Shown here: one piece after another, positions 34,316 to 46,332 of the stretch
How the letters are laid out: each line of letters opens with the position of its first letter
Position numbering within the stretch: the first letter of the stretch is position 1
Origin: Vespula vulgaris
Taxonomy: Eukaryota; Arthropoda; Insecta; Hymenoptera; Vespidae
NCBI RefSeq assembly: GCF_905475345.1
Contig: NC_066588.1
Span: forward strand, 11,091,473 to 11,155,472
Direction of reading: 5' to 3'
Length of the DNA stretch: 64,000 bases
Program-made: the position numbers and the translations under genes
Notes under the pieces: generated by a model
Databases searched by the model: none
The model's input: the letters and a program-made list of their open reading frames with translations, nothing else
Told to the model about the DNA's origin: nothing

Positions 34316-37079
34316 GACTGCTACTGTCAATAAATGGGATTATAAAGGTCGTTTCGCAATAGTAAATAGCGAACTGATCAAATTGCGTGGAAATTATAAA
34401 GAAATATTAAGTAAAAATACAGAACTGCAAAAAATAATAGATGACTTAAAAGATAATGGGAACACATACAAATTAAAATTAGAAGAATATGAAACTTTAA
34501 AAACAACTTTATCTAAAGAACTTGAAACGACGAAGGAAGAACTTAAACAAGTACAAAATGAAAAGGAAGACTTCGTAAAACGTTGGACAAAGGCAGAAGA
34601 AGCATATAAGAAAGTAACTGAAGAGTTAAAAGAACTCCAAGATAAATTTGCAGACCAACAAGCAAAATTACAAGAGCAAACAATTGAAACTAAAAAAGTT
34701 AAAACAAAATTGGAACATGATGAAAATCTTATTAAAGATTTAACTATTCACAAAGAAGAATTACAATCTCTTGTCCATCAGATGGATAAAGAACGTAGAA
34801 TCCTTCATAATACCGTACAAGAAATGAAAGGTAATATCAGAGTATTTTGTCGAGTACGTCCACGAACTCCAAAAGAATCTTCAAAACCGTGAGTTATTTT
34901 ACATTCATGAAAGATCACTTCACCATTATGTAAATAAATATTATATTTATTATATTTCCACAGATTATGTTTTATAAAATTCGTTGATGAATGTACTATA
35001 GAAATAGGAAAATCAGATGGTTCAGACATGGCTAGTTGCAGTGGAAAAGTAAGAAATGTACGGCAAGAATTCTCCTTTGACAAAGTGTTTCCACATAATG
35101 CATCACAGGCTGATATTTTCGAAGAATTATCTCTTTTAGTTCAATCTGCTCTTGAAGGATATAATGTTTGTGTATTTGCATATGGTCAAACTGGTTCTGG
35201 GAAAACGTACACGATGGAAGGAGAGCCTGGATTTGATACAGAAGGCATGATACCCAGAACGGTAAATAATACATACTTATCTAATCTTTTTTAAAAAAAG
35301 ATTGATTTAAATTTAATTAATAATAAATTTCTATTTATTGTCATAATGCTTATAGGTTCGACACATATTTAAAGAGATGAAAGAATTAGAGCTCCTTGGG
35401 TGGGAATACAGGATAGAAGCAAGTTTCTTGGAGATTTATAATGAACATATAGTTGATCTTCTTGACTCGCAATGTAACAAAATTCATGAAATACGTATGA
35501 GAGATAATAGAGGTCATGATCTTTATGTGAGTAACCTCAAAGTTGAAGAAATACATAATGCTGAAGAATTACAGGACTGTTTATTGACCGCGCAGCGTAA
35601 TAGAGCTGTTGCAGCTACCAATTCAAATGAACGGTATACTTAATATTATTAAGATTGCTAATTATTAATTGCTTTAAAATATTGAAAACGAATTTAATTT
35701 TTTAGATCATCTAGATCTCATTCAGTAGCACGTATACGACTAATTGGTGAACATAAAACAAAGGAAGAAATCTGTATAGGAAATCTTAATTTAGTTGACT
35801 TAGCAGGTTCTGAACGATTAAAGGGCGAAGAAGCAGCTAGAACCGCAGAAACAAAGAATATTAATAAATCATTAGCTAATCTTGGTAACGTTATCCTTGC
35901 ACTTTTAAAGAAGCAAGAACATGTGCCGTATAGAAATTCAAAATTGACACATTTATTGATGCCATCTTTAGGAGGTAATTCAAAAACCCTTATGTTGCTT
36001 AATATATCTCCTTTAGATGAATGTTATAACGAAACATTGAATTCCTTAAGATTTGCCAGTAATGTGAATAATTGTAAAATAAATGTTAAAAGAGTTCGAA
36101 CTGCGTTACCAAATATATCGAATAATTTATCATCTAGTTCAACGTCAGATATATAATGCAAATTTTTAATATTAATCTGTCAAAGTATTTTCATATAAAT
36201 CAATTATTTTATTTGAGAAATCATTATCTATAATATTTTAATATGTAATTGAGATATAAGCAAAATATATGTTATATCTATCCGTTTTTTTACCATATGA
36301 AATTACAAATATAAAATAAGAAGTAATATTATATGCACAATCAAAATATGCAGTTAAATAAATTAAATAAGTTTTTTTTTATATAGAATAATAGATTTTG
36401 TATTTCTCTTAATATTTAATAAAAAAACTCGTTACTGTCTTGTATCTTTTAATAATTAATCTACACGTATATAGATTAATAATATACTTTAAAAACTTAC
36501 TTGAAACAAAAATCAGCTGCGTGTTTGTAAAAGCGTCTCAAACTGCCATGTACAGGAGGAGTAGCACAAAATACCATGTCTTTACATAAATTATAACGAC
36601 CGTCTTTACAGAACGTACATAATCTACAAGGCACACCAGGTTCAATAGCTACACGATCACCGACCTGTGTAAAACAAATAAAACAATAATTTATTTAATA
36701 TTTTCATATAATCCAATAGTATAATCAAAGTATCTTACCTTCAAATTTGTTACATTTTTTCCAAGTTTAGCAATTACTCCAGATGATTCATGACCGATAA
36801 TCATTGGTTCACGTAAAATAAAATCGCCTATTCTACCCTTTTCAAGATAGTGAACGTCCGATCCACAAATTCCAACACATCTCATTTCTATTAACACTTC
36901 TAAAAATGATAATGACAATTAATAACAAAATTGAACTTAAATGCAAATTATCAATAATCGTGATTTTTCATTTTTACTAACCATTAGTATCTGGTTCCTC
37001 AATAGGTGTCTGTTCCTATAATAAATAAAAAATATTTATATATATTATAGATACAATATGATACGTTTGTATATATATG

Positions 37080-37113
<34 letters not shown>

Positions 37114-38756
37114 TGTATGTATGTATGTATGTATACACACACACACACACATTTATTATTATATTATATAACACATTATTATATTATTATTATATTATAT
37201 AACATATAAAGTATACCTATATATACATTTTATTCTACTGTAAAACGCGTAACAATGTTTGAGTGAGTAGCAATTCGAAGCTATTCCTTGTTTATTTGCT
37301 ATACATACATATATTTCCATTCTGATAATGAGTATTTGCTCAGATATTACATAAGCTAATCAGCCTGCTATGAACATTAAAATCATTCAACGCGGAGAAT
37401 AGTAAAAGCTCATAAAGTCGTTTTACTCGACGTAGATCATATGTACTTTGCAAATAATAATTTATTTGACTGCAGCGTTAAGTGCACTATTCAAGGTTCA
37501 AGGCAGCTGATGCACTAGATACATTACTTCCTTTGCAATGCTTGCCATTGAATGTATTTAACACATTTATGTATGTATGTGTATAAATGAGTTGTCTCGC
37601 GATTAAAAATTATTTCTATTGTTATTATTAGTAAACGGATTTTTATAAAGTTTTATTATGTATATGTGAAAAATATTTTATCTAAAAATTTTAAAATTTT
37701 TAATACTCAACATCACGATAAGATAAACATTCAAAATCAAAAAAGTGATAGATATATGTATAAATAAACAATTAAAAATGTACTTCTTATTTTTTTGTTT
37801 TATCAATATCAGAAATATTTTTATATTAATTCAATTGATATACTTAAGAAGTAATAGTATAGAGATAGTCGCATACGTCAGAAATAATCGATTGACTATG
37901 TATGTTGCAAGGGTCAGAGATAAATTCAACAAATACATATATATTCTATCGTTTGATTATTGCATCTTCTTTAAATAAATACAATTACATAAGATAAATA
38001 ATCTTTTATCGATCAAATAGATAACATATATATGGAATATTCGTCTATAGATGGCCGAGCAAATACTTTACTCGCAATTCATTTAAAGTAACAAAAAAGT
38101 TTACGAAAAAACTTATACATAAGAATTAGATAAGAAATTTTTACGGCTCTTCGAACAGTTACAAAATACAGTTACAAAATACATGTAAAAAAATTTTCTT
38201 TTTACTCGTGACCTTCTCGAATTATTAAAGTCAGCATAGCTTTTTTCTACATAGATTTTTTTTCAGACCAATATTTTTTTCAATCAAAATCAAATCTAAT
38301 AAAATATTACTATGCATATTTTATTAGATGACAAATATACATCGTTGAATAAATAAAAAATATCACAAACACGCGATATGTGAATTCGAAATGAGATGAT
38401 CATTAAATAAAAATTATATTGAATATATTAAATATTACTACAATCACAAAAGAAAAAAGAGATTATTTCGAATATAGAATTTTGAAGATTCTTATTACGA
38501 AGAAAATTCTGATAATCGATAAAACTTTAACACTCCTTTTACTAATAGTCCTTTTTAATTCATATAATAAATTATTTCATTTCATTCAAGATATATACAA
38601 AATAATGAATAATTAATAATTAATATATTAAAATAAAGCAACGTAAATCCGATGAAATTTTCTAAGAAGAAATCTAATGCGATATTAAATTTTTTTACTT
38701 ACCAGCCGAATGTCATTGATGCCGTAAAGTATGGCAGTGAGATTATCCTTGGCCAT
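31692..38756 (-). CDS. Sodh: Sorbitol dehydrogenase (L-iditol 2-dehydrogenase), 8 exons, 349 aa
   Basis: Zinc-dependent medium-chain dehydrogenase that oxidises sorbitol to fructose with NAD+ in the cytosolic polyol pathway (family knowledge). Exons, 5' to 3': 38,756-38,703, 37,015-36,982, 36,899-36,739, 36,664-36,501, 32,624-32,440, 32,315-32,137, 32,069-31,948, 31,842-31,692; total 1,050 nt, all phases agree. Visible residues: catalytic zinc ligands Cys41 (in GICGSD), His66-Glu67 (GHESSG) and Glu152; Rossmann motif GAGPIGL (176-182) with Asp200 at the end of the second strand, suggesting NAD preference; four cysteines 96, 99, 102 and 110 in the structural-zinc loop, which mammalian enzymes have partly lost. 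The length matches the family (about 350-357). Intron 4 (32,625-36,500) contains a complete kinesin gene on the other strand. The upstream TATA box suggests regulated expression. Confidence 0.95.
32625..33848 (+). promoter_or_regulatory. Intronic DNA with the probable kinesin promoter and 5' leader intron
   Basis: This is the downstream part of dehydrogenase intron 4. ATTGG (inverted CCAAT) at 33,157-33,161 and an AT-rich ATTTAAATAA near 33,183 mark a likely kinesin promoter. The kinesin ATG at 33,849 is immediately preceded by an acceptor ending CTTAACAG, so the 5' leader is probably spliced. A candidate donor CAG|GTATGA follows 33,221. The rest is plain AT-rich intron. Confidence 0.4.
33849..36156 (+). 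CDS. ncd: Kinesin-14 (ncd/KIFC1-type) C-terminal motor, 4 coding exons, 688 aa
   Basis: Minus-end-directed microtubule motor used in spindle assembly and focusing (family knowledge; Drosophila Ncd is about 700 aa). Coding exons: 33,849-34,888, 34,964-35,261, 35,356-35,633, 35,706-36,156; phases agree and total 2,067 nt. Order: basic Lys/Arg-rich tail (about 1-142), poly-threonine run (about 144-159), long coiled coil (about 165-335), then the conserved kinesin-14 neck and motor start NIRVFCRVRPRTP. The motor carries the P-loop GQTGSGKT (421-428), switch I SSRSH (540-544) and switch II DLAGSER (570-576). Motor at the C-terminus places it in kinesin-14. The whole gene sits antisense inside sorbitol dehydrogenase intron 4, with its stop only 345 bp from a dehydrogenase exon. 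Orthology to ncd is inferred from architecture. Confidence 0.94.
34278..34325 (+). repeat. In-frame ACT trinucleotide microsatellite in the kinesin
   Basis: Two ACT codons, GCT, nine consecutive ACT codons, then ACG, ACT, GCT and ACT encode a nearly pure threonine run at residues 144-159, between the basic tail and the coiled coil. It is likely to vary in length between individuals. Confidence 0.9.
36157..36500 (+). terminator. Kinesin 3' untranslated region and polyadenylation signal
   Basis: AT-rich trailer after the kinesin stop with AATAAA at 36,357-36,362, about 140 bp short of a dehydrogenase exon on the other strand (36,501-36,664). This implies the kinesin transcript ends inside the host intron. 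Confidence 0.55.
37016..38702 (-). other. Intron 1 of sorbitol dehydrogenase
   Basis: A 1.69-kb AT-rich intron with a GTAT tetranucleotide array (about 37,084-37,132) followed by an AC run (about 37,134-37,150). No coding signal was recognised in the remainder. Confidence 0.75.
37084..37150 (+). repeat. Compound GTAT/AC microsatellite
   Basis: About twelve GTAT units run directly into about nine AC dinucleotides, inside intron 1 of sorbitol dehydrogenase. Confidence 0.9.
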
Positions 38757-38854
38757 GTTTTCGGTCTTGTCGTTGAATAAATTTTTCTTCAAACTAAAGA
38801 TGGATTCCTTTGTAATAGAAGGCACTTTGATGCTTCTTCGAGTAACGGACGATG

Positions 38855-38894
38855 GAATGACTCTTTGAACGAGATAACATCACTCCTTATATAC
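38855..38894 (-). promoter_or_regulatory. TATA box and initiator for sorbitol dehydrogenase
   Basis: On the minus strand GTATATAAGG occupies 38,894-38,885, and a TCATT initiator-like pentamer sits at 38,860-38,856, about 35 nt downstream. That gives a 5' leader of about 100 nt before the ATG at 38,756-38,754. The spacing is right for a TATA-driven promoter; the start site itself is inferred. Confidence 0.55.
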
Positions 38895-39687
38895 GATTTC
38901 TAAACCGCTGGCCCTAATATCACTACTGTTTGATTACCTTATGCGTCTGTAAAGACGGTTTTCGAAGTATTCTCTGCTGATTCGGCTGGGTTTCCTTCTA
39001 GTCAAGCGCGCGCACATACCTTTATGTTTCTATATTTACTTGACATTTAACGTGTATCCATAGGGTTCAAAATAAGTTATTATCTTATGGAAATATCATT
39101 GACAAATCTGGAATACTTTTATTTATTTATTTATTTTTTTTTTTTTTTTTTTTTTTTTGTTAAAGATTATACGACGAAAGTAGTGCCAAATATTTTTCAT
39201 GATAATATAATCATTTAAAACGCTTGTATTAATGAGACAAAGATAGATCGAATAATATTTTGTGATAATAAAAAAGAAAATTTTTTATTTACGTTCATAC
39301 AGTATCGAAAAATATTTTGTCGGAGTTAGTTAATATTGATAAAAATGGATGAATTGTGAAAAATAGTAATAAATAAAAGTATAAAGCGATTGGTAATGTG
39401 CTTGGACCTTCATCGGTTGATAATTTTAAGTCTAATCGTATCTTATCGATAAATGTAAACGTAAAGACGGACTCTACATTATCGATAAAAGTAATATCGG
39501 ATTACGAGTTCTATATTATCGAAAAATGATAATGTTCTATATTATCAACAATCGTAAATACAATTTAAAAAAAAACGTTTCATTTGTATTCGTCATAAAT
39601 GAAAGTTCGTAACTTGTAAAAATACTTCTTTTTCTTTTTTTTTTCTTTTTTTATTAATGAACATGCATAATTATGTAAAAAGAATTT
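38895..39687. other. Intergenic DNA between dynein 3' end and dehydrogenase promoter
   Basis: About 0.8 kb. It holds a poly-T stretch near 39,130-39,160, short degenerate repeats around two perfect TATCGATA sites (39,444-39,451 and 39,480-39,487), and at the high end the dynein 3' untranslated region with AATAAA on the minus strand at 39,655-39,650. No open frame was seen. Confidence 0.65.
39650..39655 (-). terminator. Dynein heavy chain polyadenylation signal
   Basis: AATAAA on the minus strand, about 33 nt after the dynein stop codon at 39,690-39,688, followed by an A-rich stretch. Confidence 0.55.
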
Positions 39688-42600
39688 TTAATAATTTAAC
39701 GCACATATCATTGCTACGCCTCGTTTAATCCAATGTGCTTGTGTATTTTGACTTGGTATTTCCATAGCTAAAACAAAATTGGTCGAATGTCCAGTTGTAC
39801 TTAAAGTACCAGCACGTGCAATCGTCTTATATACGGGACATATATAAACCCTATCCTCGAACACTTGATGATCTATTTCTGGGAGTAAAAGGATAGGGGA
39901 CATCTCTAAAAAAAAAAAAAAAACATTTAAGTCCATGATATAAATTAAAATTAATATAGAGAATATTAACATAGATCCTATTTTTCAGATATAATCAAAA
40001 GGCATATAGTTAAAAACTTTCTCGTAATAGTCTATCCAAAAGTGCTACCGTCTCGAAATAAAAATCAAAACTCTTGATTGAGCTTATTTTTTTATAAATT
40101 TAATATATATATATATAACAATTTTTTTTTGTAATTTTAAGTATTTTTTTTTTTTTAATTTAAATAAATTTAAAAGAACATTTTTTGAATCGTTAGATTG
40201 AAAAAAAACAGGTCGTACTACTTGACTTGCGCATTCTTTTGACATGACACCAATTGATTTTTATATCTAGAGTTATATTAAATTAATCGTTGATGAGAGA
40301 AAGAAAGAAAACGAGAGAGAAAGAGAAATATCAACACAGTAAGAGAATTAGTTGCTAGAATTATCTTTTCTTTTAATAATCTTCGTAACCACCCATAGAT
40401 ATCGTTCAATTATATATAATTGAATGAATAATTGAAATTGTATTATAATTGAACAATAGATTATCGTTCAATTATAACCACTTTATAATAACCACTATAA
40501 CGTTATAACAACTATCAAACGACGTATAATTATCATTTCTATAATATTTCATAATATTACAATTTATTAAAACAATAAAAGAGTCCTTTTCACGTTGAAA
40601 TTATTTCAAGTTCTCATTTCTTTAATATCGTATTATTTCGATATGGACACTATTTCATTACGAAAAGATATTGAAATCCATTTATCATATTTGAAAATTA
40701 GGAATGCTTATTTTGAAACACTCTGTATAATTATTACGGTTTATATTTACCGGTATACAATTCCTTTGGACGTGATTCTTGTAAATAGATTCCACCCCAT
40801 CGGCAACCCTCAAGAAATAATCCGTATATTACACAACCATCTTCTGGTTTATGCGTTGGTTTTGAAGCCAATACCTTTTATATTAAAAATAACATTCCAA
40901 TGTATAGTTATAGATGGTTTTATTATTCATTATTACATGAAAATAATTAAAAGAAAAATTTTGTCAATAGCGAATAGTACTGTTTCATTTGTTACCTGAA
41001 AATTAAAGTCGATCGTATCGATGGAAATAACATATTTCCGCGCATAATTTTGTAGAGTAGCTGTTAGAAAAGCTTGTGGAAAATAAAATCCAGAAATCCA
41101 AAAAGCCGGTGGTATACCTTTGTCGTACCAAGTGTTAATAAAATCGATGCGCTCTTTCAAATCGAGATACCAAGCTCCTAATTGAAATAAAACGCATTAG
41201 ATGATATGAGTTATTAATTAAATGAAAAATTAATCGTACGTACCAAGTGGTTTCAAAGAAGGATAACCTTTATCTTGCCAAATTACTGGTATCTTATTAT
41301 TAGAAATATTTTTATTCATTGTTTCCAAAATTTCAGACATTACAACTGATCCCTTTAATGCTTTTAATAGATCATTCAACGATGATCTTATCACTGTTAA
41401 TAATCCATTGTATCGTTTAGCTTCCTGCAGGAGTACTGTATTAAATGATTCTTGATACAGAACAGGATACCTACAATTTTTGTACAATCAATAAACAATT
41501 TTTGCATCACGAGTAAACGGTTAAATAAATATATTTAATAATCATCATTTATGTTTTTAACAATACTTCTTTTGTATAGCAATCAAATCAAAAGACTCGG
41601 GTAACGTAGTTAACATTTCTCGCGCTTGACGAGCCGCGATATCTTCATCGCTTACGGTTACACTACTAATCTCTCTTGGTTGTAAATTAAGTAGCGTTTC
41701 GAGACATATATAAGCTTCGGCTTGTGCAAAACTTATATCTGCATTTGAATGCATTCCGAAAAGCATTGGATCGTCATTGAGAGGAAGAGTTGTAATATAT
41801 TCTATGTAATCGTTAAATGTGCTGACAGCTGGTAACTATAGATATTAAAAATATCTTTCAGGATATATACGAATTTCTCATTGTATTTAATATATTTGAT
41901 GTCTTTCACTTTTTGAAAGTCTTTTTCACGATAAACTCTTCATAAGAAAATGAATAAATATATATATCGTATAAAAATATATAAATATACTTGATAGTAA
42001 ATCCCGTTGTTATCGAAACGAAAATAGGTTGCAACTACTTCGACTTTATAATAATCCTCTAATATCGTTAAAACGCATCTGCGATCCCAATCGTCCGTTA
42101 TTCGTCCACCATAATTGATATGTCCAGCCGTATAGATAAGAACCTGAACAGTTTATTAAAAATGAAATAAATTTATTATTGCAAATTTTACATATTTGGT
42201 GAAAAGAAATCTGTTTAGATATTCGATGAAAAAAGAAAGAAATACCTTGAATGGTATAATCGTATATTCCATCAAGAACATATGTAATTGTGACAAACAA
42301 ATAGCTAAATCTCCGCTTGTAAATTCATACGGTATGTTGAAGCCAAGAGAGCCGAATTTGCGTCTTTCCAATAAAATAGAATGAAACAGACATAAAGAAA
42401 AAACGAGATATTTAAACGATTCTACTTTTGGATGTTCCGATTCAAGAAAATTTTTCATTTCGATAACTTGCGTCAAATATGCTCGAAACATATTAGCCTA
42501 AAATACAAACGAGTCTAATGAATATACATATTTACGTTATCTTTTATAATAGTATTTGCTATTTATCGATTTCTATCTACCTTTATACCTCTTGGTGGCT

Positions 42601-44313
42601 CGATCGTCATTTTGTGACCATTCTGTAAAATGCTTACGGGAAAATCTGGCGACGGAGCAGAGGTCAACCATAAACGAAAATCACGATGCGTTTTTTCTGT
42701 TAAAATTTCAACCAACGCTTCCAAATTCGGCATCCAGCTTGGTGCTAAATGACAATTCTACAGATATATAAAGATAAAAAGTTTTAACTTCATATCTTTT
42801 ACTTTACAAAGTTTACTTTACGAATTGAAATAGGTCAACCAATATCGAAAACTTGACTCGTGCAACGAAACACGATTTCTTTTTTACCTGAAAAAATACC
42901 CAATTTCCAAGTTCTGCACATTGCTTTAACATCGCTTCCGCTCTTGGACCTTGTCCTTGTCCAAGGGAAATAGAGAATAATCTTTTATCCATCTTTTGCT
43001 TTTCTGCAAATGTGTATAACTGAGCAGCTGGATCTGTACCAGTGGATAACACGAATACCAAAGGTGTTATCTGAGTTGATTCCTTGTAAAGTGCACTGAT
43101 TTCCGTCGCTTGTGGTTCCACGAATTGACTACCCAAATATTTACCCAAATACATTTGTATAGCATTGATAATTTTATCAGGACGAAGACACTTCAAGACT
43201 AACATCTTTTGAAAGTCATCCAGTTTCGTTTGCCAGGGTTCAGGAAACTCAATCCTTAATACAATATAATATATTTAAATGTTTAATCTTTTTCGTTTAA
43301 CCATAATCCAATATTATCAAGTCGTGTATATAACCAAGTAAAGCTTTCTATAAGTATTTTTTCTTACAAATGTGCTTCCTGCATATCGAATATATATTGA
43401 AATTGATTCAATAATTGCTGAAAGGATGTAACAAATTCTTTGAAATTCGGAAGAATTTCTAAAGCTTGAATCTCTTTCCAGCATCGCGGTGATATCCATG
43501 TTGGAGCTGGGTTTGGTAAATTCTGACGAATGGAGAAAAATGTTTGACTCGTGTTACGATATTTGTATGGAAGAAAACTTAACTATTATTCTATCGTTTA
43601 GCTTGTAACAGGTATTTCATAAGAATATAAATAAACGGTCGATTCGTATAATATACTGATTTAAACATGACAATAAAATAAAAATAAAATGATAATGAGA
43701 TAATAAAAATCTATTTATATGTACAAAACGGTGTCGTGACCGTGGCTGTTGCGTGTCTCGGTTTTGTACCGGATCCAAACTGATTTTCATAATTTTATAC
43801 ATATGTAACAGTTTATATATTCGTGTTCGTTATCATTCATAGCCTGGACGTCCTTCAAAGCCATTTAGTAGACCGACATTTTTCCTGTTTTCCGGGTTTG
43901 ACAACGGAGAGATATGGTCGTAACATAGACTTGTATAAACATATATGAACGTATCTCGTCCGTGTATAACCCTATTAATTTTTATGAGGATACTCATATC
44001 AATCTTTAGATATCCGTTACACCTGGACAATCTCCTGATCGTATATAAATATTCCAACACGGAACTCCAATTCTACGATTGTTTATAAATAGACTTTTAA
44101 AAAATATTGCAATTCTTACTAAAATAGGGACGACTTCAGTTAAGAAATGTTTCCATTCGACGGAATCTATCAGTTTTGCACTAATACGAATACGCGCACA
44201 TACAAGGAACGCAAAGTGTAATTTGTGCTTTTCAAATAGGCTCCGACAAACGTTACAAAACAAGTCGAAAGTAAAGCATTTTAGAATGTTAGCGATTCGT
44301 TCATTAAGATCAC
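39688..44313 (-). other. Dynein AAA6 and C-terminal domain block (11 exons)
   Basis: Exons 44,313-44,120, 43,522-43,368, 43,254-42,888, 42,757-42,581, 42,497-42,246, 42,143-41,991, 41,835-41,567, 41,470-41,244, 41,177-40,996, 40,874-40,751 and 39,905-39,688 (stop included). Motifs: SLGQGQGPRAEAMLK, NWVFFQNCHLAPSWMPNLE, DFRLWLTSAPSPDFPVSILQ, YGGRITDDWDRR, PPAFWISGFYFPQAF, KPEDGCVIYGLFLEGCRW and YKTIARAGTLSTTGHSTN. The C-terminal domain is full length. Confidence 0.93.
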
Positions 44314-46298
44314 CTGAAAATACGAATGATAAACATTTGAACGTGCAAATAAAATCTCTATCAATCATTACTATAAGATTGTTTACTAACTAGATTTCTC
44401 GACGGAAAGTATACTGTTGTTAAAGATGGAGATAAACCATTCCAAAGAATACTGATACATCGTATCTATATATTGTAAATCATAAAGACAAAAAAATAGT
44501 ATTTGTGCTCTATCCGCAACGGGAATGTACAATGACCTTGTAGATTCTATATCCGCTTGAGTTTCTTCCGCTGCTTTAACTTTCGTCTGTATTATGAATA
44601 GAATTTTTTTTTTTGATATTTTTTTTTGTTATTTCCTTCAAAAAGTGAACGTATCAAAAATTTCTTTCCTCGAATTAATGAAAATGACCTTTATCTCTTC
44701 GCTCTTTGCTTTAGAAGCGTCCAACGTTAAGATTAAATCAATATCGTCAACTGTTGAGCCCTCGGAAGTTGTTAACTTATACAGAATTCTATCTTCGAGT
44801 TCCTTTAAATCGCTCTTCATTTGCGCATTAGATACTATAAGAGAATTTCGAATTTGCTCGAGATCTGGACGTTCTTGTATCGTCACTAAACTCATCATTT
44901 GATCGAGGAGACCGCTGTTTAAACGAATTTCATTTAGAAATTGATCGATGAATTTAATATCGATTTAAACGGAATAATTTCTAAACATGTTTACCTAGCT
45001 GTTAATGCAAAATTTACCAGCAACACCTTTACTAATATTTCCGGCATATAATGAGGGTTTGGTAATTTCGTCGTCAAAAAGAGACGAAACTCTGGATTAT
45101 ATGGGACAACGTTATCACCTACTTTAATACTTATTTGCCCAGCGTGCTTGAAATACGATCGCATAAGAATAGGATCTAGAACGGATTCAAACTCGATACC
45201 AACGTTTTCTATTAAACACGGTTTACCAAATCGAATACAACTTTCAAGCACATGTAAAATATCCTTGCTCATCATCTTTGTAATGGATAAACCAACGTCT
45301 TTGTACTATAATTATTGTAAAATAAAAACAAAACGATTCATTTCTATTTTAAAATGTATCCATTAAAATTGATTAAAAAAAAAAAAAAAAAAAAGAAAAA
45401 AAGAAAAAAAAAATACTATGTTTACATTGAAATAGAAACCAAACCGTTTTACGTATCCATTTATTGGCTTGTCCTTGCGGATCAATAAACAGTGGCCATC
45501 GTTCCGAGTGCATTACTAGTACAGCGTTTTCAACGGAAACAAGGTCCCTTGGTAAGCCATCCAATTGCCATTTTCTTATCTGTACTTGATCACCTAACGT
45601 CGATATGGGTGTGCAGTTGGGTGTATGAGGTACTCCCTCGCCTATAACTTCGTACCAAGATGTCAAAAGACTTTTTCGATAAACATCGGTAAAGGCTGTC
45701 AGATATGCTATCGCACCTAATCATCGTAAAACATAGAGAGTAAGATTTATCGTGAGATCTTAATTACGAATGAAACACGTAATATCATAGATACGTATGA
45801 GATATAAACGTATAAGTTAGAAATATAGTAAAGGATAATATAAAATACCAGAAGATAACAAAATATCACCGACGACATTTTGTAAAGATATTTTCATTTC
45901 AGAAAGAGTGAACGTCCATCGTTGTTGTTCTTCCGCAAGCCCACTGACAAGTTTAACCGCTCTTGCCATTCTTTCCTCACAAAGCTGCTTTTGCCTCTCT
46001 AATTCTGCTTTTTTATCTTCCTTATCTTGCAAGGCATTTTTAAGATTTTGTACTCTCCTCTCTACTTCCTGCAATCTATTCATAGCAGCAAGTAAAGCTT
46101 TCTCAGTTTCCGCTAATACTTCTTCGGCCTTTGCCAATGTCTCCATTTTTGGCTTTACTTTTAGATTTACAAAGTAATAGTTATACATAGCGTGAATCCA
46201 GAGGCAAAGTGAGTGACAGGCTTTAGAAACTTGAAGAATCTTTAAAATAGTTGTTATTATGTAAGCTGTATATATCGTTATCTAGATATTCAATATAA

Positions 46299-46332
<34 letters not shown>

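Noticed and set aside
33947..34330. Minus-strand frame of 127 codons with a valine run
   Set aside because: It is the antisense shadow of kinesin exon 1; the valines are the complement of the ACT repeat.
40595..40999. Plus-strand frame of 134 codons
   Set aside because: It lies antisense across two dynein exons and their introns and resembles no family.
44079..44393. Plus-strand frame of 104 codons
   Set aside because: Antisense to the dynein exon 44,120-44,313, whose spliced phases and conserved residues are convincing.
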